Assembly (NCBI GenBank): GCA_937952135.1
Contig: CALFYL010000345.1
Span: 16,013-80,012, forward strand
Origin: an uncultured Planctomycetia bacterium
Lineage (GTDB): Bacteria; Planctomycetota; UBA1135; GCA-002686595
Direction of reading: 5' to 3'
Length of the DNA stretch: 64,000 bases
A program made the position numbers and the translations under genes. Under the pieces are notes generated by a model. That model was not told the DNA's origin. It worked only from the letters and a program-made list of their open reading frames with translations, and made no database searches. This document shows, one piece after another, positions 1 through 8,641 of this stretch; within the stretch, counting starts at the first letter, position 1; each line of letters begins with the position of its first letter.

Positions 1-127
1 GGCCGCGACGGTGCCGATGGCGTTCCACGAAGCGATCGAGCAGGGCCGCGTTCAGAAGGGCAAGCTCGTCGTGTTCGTGGCCTTCGGCGCCGGCCTGACC
101 TGGGGCGGCACGCTCCTGCGATGGTGA
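1..127 (+). CDS. fabH: 3-oxoacyl-ACP synthase III, C-terminal end (partial)
   Basis: Only the last 41 codons are inside the window. They read [15 protein letters not shown], then a hydrophobic strand, and end [15 protein letters not shown] before TGA. That is the typical C-terminus of FabH (KASIII), where the SAA-VP segment directly follows the catalytic Asn and the protein ends in a GxGLTWG strand. FabH condenses acetyl-CoA with malonyl-ACP to start type II fatty-acid synthesis. The catalytic Cys, His and Asn lie upstream of the window. fabD and fabG follow, which supports the call. Confidence 0.85.
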   Translation, partial: AATVPMAFHEAIEQGRVQKGKLVVFVAFGAGLTWGGTLLRW

Positions 128-293
128 TGCCTGCGATGGTGAGGTCGCCGCTGGTGAGCTCGCCGATCCACCGTTCGAAGCTGGCGCGTTCGCAACGTGC
201 GCCGACTCGGCGAGCTCGCCGCGCCGCGCCGCTCGGGCTCGCGCGAGCCTCCAACGCCCGACCGCAGTCCCCCTGATCGAGCTACGAATCCAC

Positions 294-1226
294 GTGAAGG
301 AAGCCGTTCTTTTCCCGGGCCAGGGCGCGCAATTCGAAGGCATGGGGCGCGACTGGTGCGAGGCCTTCGACCTCGCGCGCGAGACCTTCGCGCAGGCGAG
401 CCGATGCCTGGGCTTCTCGCTCGAAGCCGCTTGCTGGTCGGAGGGCGAAGCCGTCAACCGCACCGACGTCGCGCAGCCGGGCATCCTCGTGACCTCGGTC
501 GCGGTGATGCGCGTGCTCGAACAGCGCGGGCTCGAGCGCGCGGCGACGCCGCTGACCGCCGGACTTTCGCTCGGCGAGTACACCGCGCTGTGGTGGGCGG
601 GCGCCCTGGAGTTCGAGGATGCGGTGCGGCTCGTGCGCTTGCGCGGCGAGGCGATGCAACGCGCGAGCGAGCTGCGCCCGAGCGGCATGACGAGCCTCAT
701 GGGCGCGACGCGCGAACAGGCGGAGACGCTCGCCGCCGTCGGCGCACAGCACGGGATCTGCTCGGTCGCCAACTTGAATGCGCCGGGCCAGGTGATCGTG
801 AGCGGAGAGCTCCGTGCGCTCGACGCCGTCGACGCCGCGGCGAAGGACCACGGTGTGCGCCGCACACGCCGCCTCGTCGTCGCTGGCGGATTCCATTCCG
901 AGTGCATGCGCCCCGCGGCCGAGGAGCTCGCGCGCGCGCTCGCGAACGTCGAGGTCAAAGCGCCACGTTTTCCGGTGATCTCGAACGTCGACGCGCGCGC
1001 GGTGAGCGATGCGAACGGCGTGCGCGAGCGTTTGGCGGCGCAGGTTTGCGCGCCGGTGCTGTGGGAAGACAGCATGCGCGCGGCGCTCGCCCAAGGCGTG
1101 CGCGCTTTCCTCGAGCCTGCGCCGGGAAAGGTGCTGGCAGGACTGCTCAGCAAGATCGACGAGTCGGCGCGAGTGCGCGCGGCCGCCGCCCCCAGCGACC
1201 TCAGCACGGCGCCGGCGGCGACCTGA
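294..1226 (+). CDS. fabD: Malonyl-CoA:ACP transacylase FabD
   Basis: A 310-aa protein that moves malonyl from CoA to acyl carrier protein for fatty-acid elongation in the cytoplasm. The N-terminal FPGQGAQ loop is present. The nucleophile elbow GLSLGEY puts the catalytic serine at residue 92, Arg117 lies in VRLVRLRGEAM, and the catalytic His is residue 201 in AGGFHSECM. These positions match the E. coli enzyme almost exactly, and length is normal. The start is GTG; no Shine-Dalgarno is visible upstream, but the FPGQG motif begins seven residues in, as expected. It sits between fabH and fabG. Confidence 0.95.
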   Translation: MKEAVLFPGQGAQFEGMGRDWCEAFDLARETFAQASRCLGFSLEAACWSEGEAVNRTDVAQPGILVTSVAVMRVLEQRGLERAATPLTAGLSLGEYTALWWAGALEFEDAVRLVRLRGEAMQRASELRPSGMTSLMGATREQAETLAAVGAQHGICSVANLNAPGQVIVSGELRALDAVDAAAKDHGVRRTRRLVVAGGFHSECMRPAAEELARALANVEVKAPRFPVISNVDARAVSDANGVRERLAAQVCAPVLWEDSMRAALAQGVRAFLEPAPGKVLAGLLSKIDESARVRAAAAPSDLSTAPAAT

Positions 1227-1419
1227 CTCGAACGCCCGCGAACCCGCCCACGAATTCGGACCTCGGGCAGCGCCGCGCGAGCGCGCGCCGTCGAAGTGCT
1301 TCGGAAAGCACGCCCGGCGCGCCCGCCGCCGCGCAGTCCGGCCCTCGCCGCGCCGCGCCGCCCCTTGCAATGGGCGCGGTCCCGCGTTCGAATCCCCCCG
1401 CAAACTCTCCCGTCCCACC

Positions 1420-2172
1420 TTGGATCCCATCGAACAACACCTGCGCGGCAAGGTCGCCTTGGTCACCGGCGCCTCGCGCGGCATCGGCCGGGCCATCGCC
1501 CTCCGCCTGGCCGCCCGCGGCGCCTCCGTGGCGTGCATCGCGACCAGCGCCGAGCGCGCCCGTGAGACCTCGGAAGCGTGCGCGAAGCTCGGCGTCGCGT
1601 CCTCGGCCTACGGCGTCGACGTGGCCAAGACGAACGCGGTGGGGGAGCTGGTGACCCAGGTGCAGGCCGAGCTCGGCGGGCTCGACTTGCTGGTCAACAA
1701 CGCGGGCATCACGCGCGACCAGCTGCTGCTCCGCATGTCGGAGGAGGACTTCGACGCGGTCATCGCGACGAACCTCAAGGGCGCGTGGAACTTCATCCGG
1801 GCCGCCTCGCGCCCCCTGATGAAGTCGCGCGGCCGCATCGTGAACATCGCCTCGGTCGTCGGGCTCACGGGCAACGCCGGGCAGGCGAACTACGCCGCGA
1901 GCAAGGCCGGGTTGATCGGCCTGACGCGCTCGGTCGCGAAGGAACTCTCTTCGCGCCAAGTGTGCTGCAACGCGGTCGCGCCGGGGTACATCGACACCGA
2001 CATGACGGCCGCGATCGACGCCAAGGCGAAGGAAACGCTCGTCGGCGCGATCCCGCTCGGCCGCACCGGCAGCGCCGACGAGATCGCTCTGGCCGTGGAT
2101 TTCCTCGCCGGCCCCGGCGGCGCCTACATCACGGGCCAGGTGCTCGTCGTCGACGGCGGCCTGTCGCTCTGA
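1420..2172 (+). CDS. fabG: 3-oxoacyl-ACP reductase FabG
   Basis: A short-chain dehydrogenase of about 250 aa that reduces 3-oxoacyl-ACP with NADPH. Visible motifs in order: the TGASRGIG dinucleotide loop near residues 16-23, NNAGIT, the catalytic serine in IVNIASVVG, the YAASK active-site Tyr/Lys, and PGYIDTDMT followed by the C-terminal VDGG. The start is taken as TTG at 1420, because it is the only usable start codon before the Rossmann fold and gives the usual FabG length; the open frame continues upstream but there is Arg/Pro-rich and unlike protein. A 193-base spacer separates it from fabD. Confidence 0.93.
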   Translation: MDPIEQHLRGKVALVTGASRGIGRAIALRLAARGASVACIATSAERARETSEACAKLGVASSAYGVDVAKTNAVGELVTQVQAELGGLDLLVNNAGITRDQLLLRMSEEDFDAVIATNLKGAWNFIRAASRPLMKSRGRIVNIASVVGLTGNAGQANYAASKAGLIGLTRSVAKELSSRQVCCNAVAPGYIDTDMTAAIDAKAKETLVGAIPLGRTGSADEIALAVDFLAGPGGAYITGQVLVVDGGLSL

Positions 2173-2250
2173 CCCGCCACTTCAGTCCCCCTCGGTGTTG
2201 TGCGCGCGTCGCGCGTCGCCGAGATCCCATCGAAAATTGCAACCCCCCAC

Positions 2251-2254
2251 GGAG
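2251..2254 (+). promoter_or_regulatory. Shine-Dalgarno site of acpP
   Basis: GGAG, nine bases before the GTG at 2264. It decides the acpP start over an upstream in-frame ATG at 2195, which would add a basic, unrelated leader. Clear Shine-Dalgarno sites are uncommon in this window, so its presence on the highly expressed carrier-protein gene is informative. Confidence 0.6.
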
Positions 2255-2263
2255 ACCACACAG

Positions 2264-2503
2264 GTGACCACCGGCTCGATCGAAGAGCGCGTACGCAAGA
2301 TCGTCTGCAACCAAATGTCGGTGCCTGAAGAGAAGGTCACGCGAGAGACCTCCTTCATCAACGACCTGGGCGCGGACTCCCTCGACACCGTCGAACTCGT
2401 CATGGAGTTCGAGGACGAGTTCGAGATCTCCATCCCCGACGAAGACGCGGAGAAGATCCAGACCGTCGGCAACGCCATCGACTACATCACCTCCAAGAGC
2501 TGA
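2264..2503 (+). CDS. acpP: Acyl carrier protein
   Basis: A 79-aa acidic helical protein that carries growing acyl chains on a phosphopantetheine arm. The attachment site is Ser39 in the [13 protein letters not shown] motif, and the following [14 protein letters not shown] helix is classical ACP. The GTG start is chosen because GGAG lies nine bases upstream and because it gives the standard ACP length. It lies 91 bases after fabG and is followed by a 565-base spacer before fabF, which is longer than in most fab clusters. Confidence 0.95.
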   Translation: MTTGSIEERVRKIVCNQMSVPEEKVTRETSFINDLGADSLDTVELVMEFEDEFEISIPDEDAEKIQTVGNAIDYITSKS

Positions 2504-3068
2504 AGCTCGCGACGCGAGGGGAGCGGGCCGAGCCAGCGCTCGCGCCGCGCGCGCCGCACCGTCACTCGGTCGACACCCGTGGGAGTCGCCGCAGGTGGCG
2601 AGGGCGGAACGAGCGGGCAGCGGGCTCGACCGACGCCGAGACTCAACCGACGCCTGGATCGGCTCGTTCGAGTTGCCTGCGGACTTCGAGGGGGGCGTTC
2701 GACCTCGGCGCCCGTTGCTCCCCGCGGCCGACTCTCAACGGTCCCTCGAGCCCGCGGGGCGAGCGCGAACCGAATTCGCTCGAGCCGATTTTGCTCCGAC
2801 CTCGGGCCTCCGAACGAGCATCGAACGGCGAGCGAGACCTCGGGTCGCGCCACGGGGCTTCCGCCGCTAAGGTCGCGACGCTCCAGCTCGCCTGCGCGAC
2901 GCGCACGCGGCTCGCGGCCGGCGACGGCCGCGATCGACGGCGTCGGCAGCCCGAGCGCGGCGCTTCCCCGGCGATCTCTCATCGACGCGCACCGCGAGCG
3001 GCCGGCCTCGCGCAACAGCACTTCTGAACTTTGAACCAGCCGCCCCGCGGGGGCACAGGCGGATCCGA
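2504..3068 (+). other. Spacer between acpP and fabF, no gene seen
   Basis: This stretch of 565 bases holds only open frames with Arg/Ser-rich translations on both strands and no recognisable domain. There is no clear terminator or tRNA. An AGGCGGA purine stretch near its end is the likely fabF ribosome binding site. A promoter for separate fabF transcription is possible but no convincing hexamers were found. Confidence 0.4.
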
Positions 3069-4310
3069 ATGCGACGGGTTGTCATCACTGGATTGGGCGC
3101 CATCAACGCGCTCGGGAACGACGTGGAGACCACGTGGACCCGGGTCTTGCGTGGCGAGAGCGGGGTCAGCCCGATCACGCGCTTCGATGTCTCCGACCAC
3201 CCGGTCAAGTTCGCGGCGCAGGTGGCCCTCGACCCGCTCGCGAATTTCGCCGGACCCGATCTGCGCAAGCTCGACCCGTTCACCATGTGGGCGCTGGTCG
3301 CGGCCGACGAAGCCTTCAAGGACGCGGGCCTGCAGCCCTCGGCGCTCGAGGAGGCCCGACGCGAACGCTTCGGTTGCATCATCGGCACGGGCATCGGCGG
3401 AATCACGGGCATCGAGGAACAGCACATCGGCCTGATGGAACGCGGCCCGCGGCGCGTCAGCCCGCACTTCGTCCCGAAGATCATGGCGAACGCGGTCAGC
3501 GGCCAGGTCGCGATCCGCCACGGCCTGCTCGGAACGTGCTTCACGACTTCGAGCGCCTGCGCTTCGGCGGGGCACGCGATCGGCATGGCCTGGCGCGCGA
3601 TCCAGTGGGACGACGCCGACGTCGTCGTCACCGGCGGCTCGGAGAGCGCGACGACTCCGATGTCGCTCGCGGGGTTCGCCAACATGAAGGCGCTCTCCAC
3701 GCGCAACGACGATCCCGCCGCGGCCTCGCGGCCCTTCGACAAGGACCGCGACGGCTTCGTGATGGGCGAGGGCTGCGGGATCCTGGTGTTCGAGGAGCTC
3801 GAGCACGCTCGCAAGCGCGGCGCGCGCATCTACGCCGAGGTCAAGGGCTACGGCTCGACCGACGACGCGCACCACATCACGGCGCCCGAGGAGTCCGGCC
3901 GCGGCCCGGCGCGCGCGCTGCGCGAAGCCTTGCGCCACGCGCGCGTCGACGCTTCGACGGTCGACTACATCAACGCGCACGGCACGAGCACGCCGTACAA
4001 CGACGCGATCGAGACGCGCGCGATCAAGCTCGTGCTCGGCGATCAGGCGCGCAAGGTCGCCGTCTCCTCGACGAAGTCGATGATCGGGCACTTGCTCGGC
4101 GCCTCGGCGGCGGTCGAGCTGGTCGTCACGGCGCTCTCGGTGCACCACGGCGTGGCGCACCCGACGCGCAACTACACCACGCCCGACCCCGAGTGCGACC
4201 TCGACTACATCCCGGGCGCGGCCCGCGAGATGAAGATCCGCAACGCGCTGTCGAACTCGCTGGGCTTCGGCGGCCACAACGTCTCCATCTGCATCGGACA
4301 ACTCGACTGA
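3069..4310 (+). CDS. fabF: 3-oxoacyl-ACP synthase II FabF
   Basis: A 413-aa beta-ketoacyl-ACP synthase that elongates acyl-ACP by condensation with malonyl-ACP. The catalytic triad is intact: Cys164 in TSSACASAGHA, His304 in INAHGTSTPYND, and His341 in KSMIGHLLGASAA; these are one residue off the E. coli numbering. The C-terminal NSLGFGGHNVS loop is typical. The ATG start is preceded by AGGCGGA at a sensible distance. It closes the fab cluster. Confidence 0.95.
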   Translation: MRRVVITGLGAINALGNDVETTWTRVLRGESGVSPITRFDVSDHPVKFAAQVALDPLANFAGPDLRKLDPFTMWALVAADEAFKDAGLQPSALEEARRERFGCIIGTGIGGITGIEEQHIGLMERGPRRVSPHFVPKIMANAVSGQVAIRHGLLGTCFTTSSACASAGHAIGMAWRAIQWDDADVVVTGGSESATTPMSLAGFANMKALSTRNDDPAAASRPFDKDRDGFVMGEGCGILVFEELEHARKRGARIYAEVKGYGSTDDAHHITAPEESGRGPARALREALRHARVDASTVDYINAHGTSTPYNDAIETRAIKLVLGDQARKVAVSSTKSMIGHLLGASAAVELVVTALSVHHGVAHPTRNYTTPDPECDLDYIPGAAREMKIRNALSNSLGFGGHNVSICIGQLD

Positions 4311-4627
4311 CGGAACACCGAAACCACGCGGGAAAATCGCACCTCGTTCGCGACGGCCGCGCCGGGGCGCTCACGCGCTCGCGGACGCTTCGAATCCGCG
4401 CGCGGGCTTTCTACGCAAGAATCCCCCTGCGCAGATCCGCACGCTCGTGACAGGCTGAACGAAACGCCCCCCGGAAGATCGCCCCGAAGTTCGCTCCGAA
4501 GATCGCACGACGAACGCACTCACCATCGACCCGCGGCCCTGATCGCCGCTCCGGCCGCTCCGGCCGCCGGAACGACAGGGCCTTCACCTCCCTGACCCTC
4601 ACCACCGAACACCCCGCGGAGACCCCC
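4311..4627 (+). other. Spacer between fabF and the 116-aa gene
   Basis: A 317-base stretch with no plausible coding frame, RNA gene or strong hairpin. The last bases carry GGAGA, which serves the gene starting at 4628. The next operon's promoter probably lies here, but no hexamer pair stands out. Confidence 0.35.
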
Positions 4628-4978
4628 GTGCAGAAGAAGTTCCAAGACATCCTCCACCGCTACAAGATCGAAGTCTTCCACCGCGAGCACGACAAGTCGA
4701 ACCTGAACGACCTCACGAAGCAGTGCCTGCACGTGACCGAGGACGTTCTGCAGCAGAAGTACAGCTACCACTTCCACAAGCTGCCCGACGCGAACCGCGC
4801 CGAGATCATCAACATGATCAACAACTACGTGCGCGAAGCGATCCTGCCGCCCGTGGTGGAGAGGCTCGTCGAACGTCAGATGAAGCTCGAGCTGCGCCTC
4901 GAAGCGCTGCTCAACATGAACCGCGAGCTGCTCGAGGTCCTCTCGGAGGACCGCGAAACGTCGGCCGCCAAGCGCTGA
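4628..4978 (+). CDS. Conserved-looking helical protein of unknown function (116 aa)
   Basis: I do not recognise this protein. It is 116 aa, almost entirely predicted helix, and rich in Asn, Lys, Ile and His, which is unusual in such a GC-rich genome and suggests strong selection on the residues. The middle reads KLPDANRAEIINMINN, and the C-terminal half (PPVVERLVERQMKLELRLEALL) looks like an amphipathic or coiled-coil helix, so it may oligomerise. GTG start with GGAGA five bases upstream. It lies 71 bases before a sugar-nucleotide uridylyltransferase and cell-wall genes; a role with them is only inferred from position. Confidence 0.75.
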   Translation: MQKKFQDILHRYKIEVFHREHDKSNLNDLTKQCLHVTEDVLQQKYSYHFHKLPDANRAEIINMINNYVREAILPPVVERLVERQMKLELRLEALLNMNRELLEVLSEDRETSAAKR

Positions 4979-5049
4979 GAGCTCGAAGCAATGAGGCTGC
5001 GAGCCCTTCGGATGTCCGCTGCGCCGCGCCCTGACGGGCGCCGGCCGTC

Positions 5050-6444
5050 GTGAACGCTCGGGAATCCCGGCTGCGCGAACGCGCCGCGCAGGCCGGACAG
5101 TCGCACGTCTTCGAGCGCTTCGAGGAGCTGACCGACGCGCAGCGCGAGAACCTGCTCGGCGAGCTCGAACGCATCGACTTCGGGCTCGTCGCGCAGCACG
5201 CGGCGCTCCTGAACGCGCCGGCCGAGGCGTCGGGCGTCGAACTCGCGCCGGCGCCGGTGTTCCCGCTCGTCCGAGGTCCCGAGCACGAGAAACGCGCGCG
5301 CGCGGCGCGCGAGCACGGTGCGCAGAGCCTGGCGCGCGGTGAAGTCGGCTTCCTGGTCGTCGCCGGCGGCCAGGCGTCGCGCCTGGGTTACGACGGCCCC
5401 AAGGGCGCCTTTCCGATCGGCCCGCTGAGCCGCGCGACGCTGTTCGAGCTCTTCGCTCGCCGCATCCTGGCCGCGCGCAAGCGCTACGGCGCCGCGCTCC
5501 CGTGGTACGTGATGACCTCGCGCGCGAACGACGCGGCGACGCGCGCGTTCTTCGACGAGCACGGCTACTTCGGGCTCCCCGAACGCGACGTCGTGTTCTT
5601 CAGCCAGGCGATGGCGCCGGCGCTCGACTTCGACGGCCGCATCCTGATGTCCGGTCCGGGAGAGGTGTTCCTCGCACCGAACGGCCACGGTGGAACGCTC
5701 TCGGCCTTCGCGGAATCGGGCGCGTTGGACGACGCCGGGCGCCGCGGTGTGAAGCGCCTGTCGTACTTCCAGGTCGACAATCCGCTCGCGGCGCTCGCCG
5801 ACCCGCTGTTCCTCGGGCTCCACGAACTCGAGGGCGCGCGCATGTCGAGCAAGGTCGTGCAGAAGCGCGACGCAGCGGAGAAGGTCGGCGTGATCGGCCT
5901 GATCGACGGCCGTTTCGGCTGCATCGAGTACTCCGACCTGTCCAAGGAGCTGCGCGAAGCACGCGACGAGCACGGCCGGTTGCGTTTCGGCGCGGGAAAC
6001 ATCGCGCTGCACGCGATCGACGTGGATTTCCTCGGCGAGCTCGCGGGCGGTGAGTTGCGCCTTCCGTGGCACGTCGCGCGCAAGTCGATGAGCGTGTGGG
6101 AGGCAGGCCGAAGCGTTCAGCGCCAGGGCGCCAAGTTCGAGACCTTCGTGTTCGACGCGCTCGCGCGGTCTCCGCGCAGCGTCGTGCTCGAGGTCGAGCG
6201 CGCGGCCGAGTTCAGCCCGGTGAAGAACGCGAGCGGTGAGGACTCGCCCGCGACGACGCAGGCGGATCTGCGGCGCTTGCACGCGAAGTGGGTCGCGGCC
6301 GCCGGCCTTCCCGCGCCGCCGGAGGACGAGAACGGCGTGCCGCTCGTCGAGATCGATCCGTTGCTCGCGGAGGACGAGGGCGCGTTCTGCGAACTCGAGC
6401 CGCCGCCTCCGGCCCCGGGCGTGCGCGGGCACTGGTACCGATGA
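5050..6444 (+). CDS. UTP-dependent sugar-1-phosphate uridylyltransferase, UAP1/AGX type
   Basis: A 464-aa nucleotidyltransferase of the eukaryote-like UDP-N-acetylglucosamine pyrophosphorylase family. It shows VAGGQASRLG followed by PKGAFPI (the UTP loop), NGHGGTLSAF, and YFQVDNPLA, which marks the sugar-phosphate and metal site, then KSMSVWE near the end of the fold. It most likely makes UDP-GlcNAc from UTP and GlcNAc-1-P. UDP-glucose or UDP-GalNAc are alternatives that the sequence cannot exclude. The GTG start lacks a Shine-Dalgarno. Its stop overlaps the ddl start by four bases (ATGA), so the two are probably translated together. Confidence 0.85.
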   Translation: MNARESRLRERAAQAGQSHVFERFEELTDAQRENLLGELERIDFGLVAQHAALLNAPAEASGVELAPAPVFPLVRGPEHEKRARAAREHGAQSLARGEVGFLVVAGGQASRLGYDGPKGAFPIGPLSRATLFELFARRILAARKRYGAALPWYVMTSRANDAATRAFFDEHGYFGLPERDVVFFSQAMAPALDFDGRILMSGPGEVFLAPNGHGGTLSAFAESGALDDAGRRGVKRLSYFQVDNPLAALADPLFLGLHELEGARMSSKVVQKRDAAEKVGVIGLIDGRFGCIEYSDLSKELREARDEHGRLRFGAGNIALHAIDVDFLGELAGGELRLPWHVARKSMSVWEAGRSVQRQGAKFETFVFDALARSPRSVVLEVERAAEFSPVKNASGEDSPATTQADLRRLHAKWVAAAGLPAPPEDENGVPLVEIDPLLAEDEGAFCELEPPPPAPGVRGHWYR

Positions 6445-7640
6445 ACGAACTCGAAGCGGCGGCCTCCAACTCGGCCGGTTCGATCGCAGAAGCGGCGACG
6501 CGGCGCGCTGTGCGAGTCGCCGTGATCGGCGGCGGCGCCTCCGGCGAGCGCGAGGTGTCGCTCGCCACCGCGCGCGGCGTGCGCGGCGCCCTGAGCGCGG
6601 CGCCGGACGGCGCGCTGCACGAAGCTGCGCGGGCGACTGCGCTCGAGCCCGCGAGCGATGCGACGGCGCCGTCCGCGGAAGAGCTCGACGCGCTTCGCGT
6701 GCTCGACGTGCTCGCGATCGAGCTCGAAACCGACGGCCGCTGGAGCTTCGACGGCCGCACGCTCGACGCCGCCGCCGCGCTCGACGCCCTGCGCGACATC
6801 GACGTGTTCTTCCTGTGCCTGCACGGCGGCGCAGGCGAGGACGGAACGCTCCAAGGTTTGCTCTCGGCCTCCGGAAGGCGCCACACGGGCTCCGGCGTCC
6901 GCGCTTCGGCGCTGTGCATGGACAAGCTCGCGTTGCGCGGACTTGCGCGCGAGTGCGGGATGCGCGTGGCGCCCGGCGTGTGCCTCGGCGCGGGCGACTG
7001 GCGAACGCAGCGGCCCGCGGAGCTCGCGCGAGCGCTGTCGATCTCGCGCAGCGGTTGGGTCGTCAAGCCGCGCTGCGGCGGCTCGTCGGTCGACACCGCG
7101 ATCGTGCACGATGCGAAGGCGTTGTCGCTCGCGATCGAGCGCGTGCTCGCAGGCGGCGACGATGCGCTCGTCGAGGCGCGCGTCGACGGAGTCGAGCTCT
7201 CGTGCGGCGTGCTCGAGGGCGCGAACGGGTCGCGGGCACTCACGCCGATCGAGATCCAACCGCGCGACGGCCAGTTCTTCGACTACGAGCAGAAGTACTC
7301 GACGCAAGGCGCACGCGAAGTGTGCCCGCCCGAGAACGTCGACGCGCGCTCGCTCCGCCGCGTGCAGGCGCTCGCCGAGCGCATCCACCGCAGCGCCGGA
7401 TGCCGCGGCTATTCGCGCACGGACTTCATCGTGCCGCGCAGCACGTCCAGCGCGGGTGAGACGCTGTTCGGCGAACCCGTGCTGCTCGAAGTGAACACGC
7501 TCCCGGGGCTCACCGAGCGCTCCTTGCTCCCGCAAGAAGCGGCCGACGCCGGCATCGGCTACCGCGAGCTGTGCCTGCGCATCCTCGCGGCCGCGCTCCG
7601 AGCTCCCGCGGATGCAGCGGAGCCGCTGAGCGCCGTTTGA
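6441..7640 (+). CDS. ddl: D-alanine--D-alanine ligase
   Basis: A 399-aa ATP-grasp enzyme that joins two D-alanines for the peptidoglycan stem peptide. Motifs in order: GGGASGEREVSLATARG, CLHGGAGEDGTLQG, the lid region HTGSGVRASALCMDK, VVKPRCGGSSVD, and the metal/catalytic end LLEVNTLPGLTERSLLP. It carries a longer N-terminal loop (about residues 55-110) than E. coli DdlB, as in VanA-like and other long Ddls. The ATG overlaps the previous stop as ATGA. dapB follows after 17 bases, forming a peptidoglycan-precursor operon. Confidence 0.93.
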   Translation: MNELEAAASNSAGSIAEAATRRAVRVAVIGGGASGEREVSLATARGVRGALSAAPDGALHEAARATALEPASDATAPSAEELDALRVLDVLAIELETDGRWSFDGRTLDAAAALDALRDIDVFFLCLHGGAGEDGTLQGLLSASGRRHTGSGVRASALCMDKLALRGLARECGMRVAPGVCLGAGDWRTQRPAELARALSISRSGWVVKPRCGGSSVDTAIVHDAKALSLAIERVLAGGDDALVEARVDGVELSCGVLEGANGSRALTPIEIQPRDGQFFDYEQKYSTQGAREVCPPENVDARSLRRVQALAERIHRSAGCRGYSRTDFIVPRSTSSAGETLFGEPVLLEVNTLPGLTERSLLPQEAADAGIGYRELCLRILAAALRAPADAAEPLSAV

Positions 7641-7657
7641 AGAACCGCACGCCGAAC

Positions 7658-8437
7658 ATGAACCCCTCGAAGTTGCGCGTGGCCGTCGTCGGCGCGAGCG
7701 GAAGGCTCGGAGCGTTCGCCGCGAAGCTCTTCGAATCGCACCCGCGCTTCGAACTCGTCGCGCGCTGGGACCGCGGCGACGACTGGCGCCAGCTCGCGAA
7801 GCGCTGCGGCGCGAGCGTCGCGTTCGAGGCGACGCGCGCCGGCCAAGGCTTCGAGCACGCGCGCGCGCTGCTCGATGCCGGCCTGCGCCCGGTGGTCGCG
7901 ACCAGCGGAGTCGATCCCGCGCAAGTGGGGGAGCTGGACGCGCTCGCTCGCAAGCTGGGGCTCGGCGGCGTGGTGGTGCCGAACTTCAGCCTCGGCGCGT
8001 GGCTCATGCAGCGCGCCGCCGAGCTCGCGGCGCCGCACTTCGCGCAGGCGGAAATCGTCGAAGCCCACCACACGCGCAAGGCCGACTCGCCCTCGGGCAC
8101 CGCGGCCGACACCGCGCGTCGCATCGTCGCCGCTCGGGAGCGCGCGCACGCAGCGCCGCTCGCGGCGCAAGAGCACGGAAACGGCGGGCGTAGACAGGCC
8201 GCGCGCGGCGAACTTCGCGACGGTGTCGCGCTCCACTCGCTGCGACTCGACGGAGTGTACGCGCGCCAGGAAGTGCTGTTCTCCGGAGTGGGGGAGCTGC
8301 TCGCGATCCGGCACGAGATGGGCGGCCCGGAGGCCTTCGCGCCGGGCATCGAGCTCGCGACTTCGTTCGCGGCGCGCGCGAGCGGAGTGCACCTGGGACT
8401 CGACGCCGTGCTCGGCTCGCCCCCGCCGGCGCCGTGA
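7658..8437 (+). CDS. dapB: 4-hydroxy-tetrahydrodipicolinate reductase
   Basis: A 259-aa reductase of the lysine/diaminopimelate pathway. The N-terminal VVGASGRLG binds NAD(P)H. The signature EAHHTRKADSPSGTA carries the catalytic His and Lys. The C-terminal dimerisation part, DGVYARQEVLFSGVGELL, is also typical. The start is the ATG at 7658, which places the Rossmann motif near residue 10; the frame is open upstream but that part is basic and lies within ddl. Diaminopimelate from this pathway goes into peptidoglycan, fitting the ddl neighbour. Confidence 0.92.
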   Translation: MNPSKLRVAVVGASGRLGAFAAKLFESHPRFELVARWDRGDDWRQLAKRCGASVAFEATRAGQGFEHARALLDAGLRPVVATSGVDPAQVGELDALARKLGLGGVVVPNFSLGAWLMQRAAELAAPHFAQAEIVEAHHTRKADSPSGTAADTARRIVAARERAHAAPLAAQEHGNGGRRQAARGELRDGVALHSLRLDGVYARQEVLFSGVGELLAIRHEMGGPEAFAPGIELATSFAARASGVHLGLDAVLGSPPPAP

Positions 8438-8507
8438 CCCGCGCGCGCGCCGCGCCGTTGTGGACAGCGCGAGAGCTCGACGTCATCATCTGCGGCTCGC
8501 TCTGGGC

Positions 8508-8594
8508 GCCGGGGTGGCGGAACTGGCAGACGCGATGGATTCAAAATCCATTTCCCGCAAGGGAGTAAGGGTTCGATTCCCTTCCTCGGCACCA
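8508..8594 (+). tRNA. tRNA-Leu (anticodon CAA)
   Basis: An 87-base class II tRNA. The acceptor arm GCCGGGG pairs with CCTCGGC with one G-T pair. The anticodon stem ATGGA/TCCAT closes the loop TTCAAAA, giving anticodon CAA at 8542-8544, which reads UUG. A long variable arm (CCCGCAAGGG) and a T arm AGGGTTCGATTCCCT follow. The discriminator A and an encoded CCA are at 8591-8594. Confidence 0.95.
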
Positions 8595-8641
8595 TCTCGC
8601 TCGGAGTCCTCTCGGCTCACCCGTGAGCGAACGCTTCGACG

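Noticed and set aside
1370..1415. A tRNA-like string with GTTCGAATCCC before fabG
   Set aside because: The bases on either side do not pair as a T stem, and no anticodon or acceptor arm can be built.
2579..3034. Open frames of 80-180 codons in the acpP-fabF spacer
   Set aside because: Translations on both strands are Arg/Ser-rich with no start signal or domain, as expected from GC-rich non-coding DNA.
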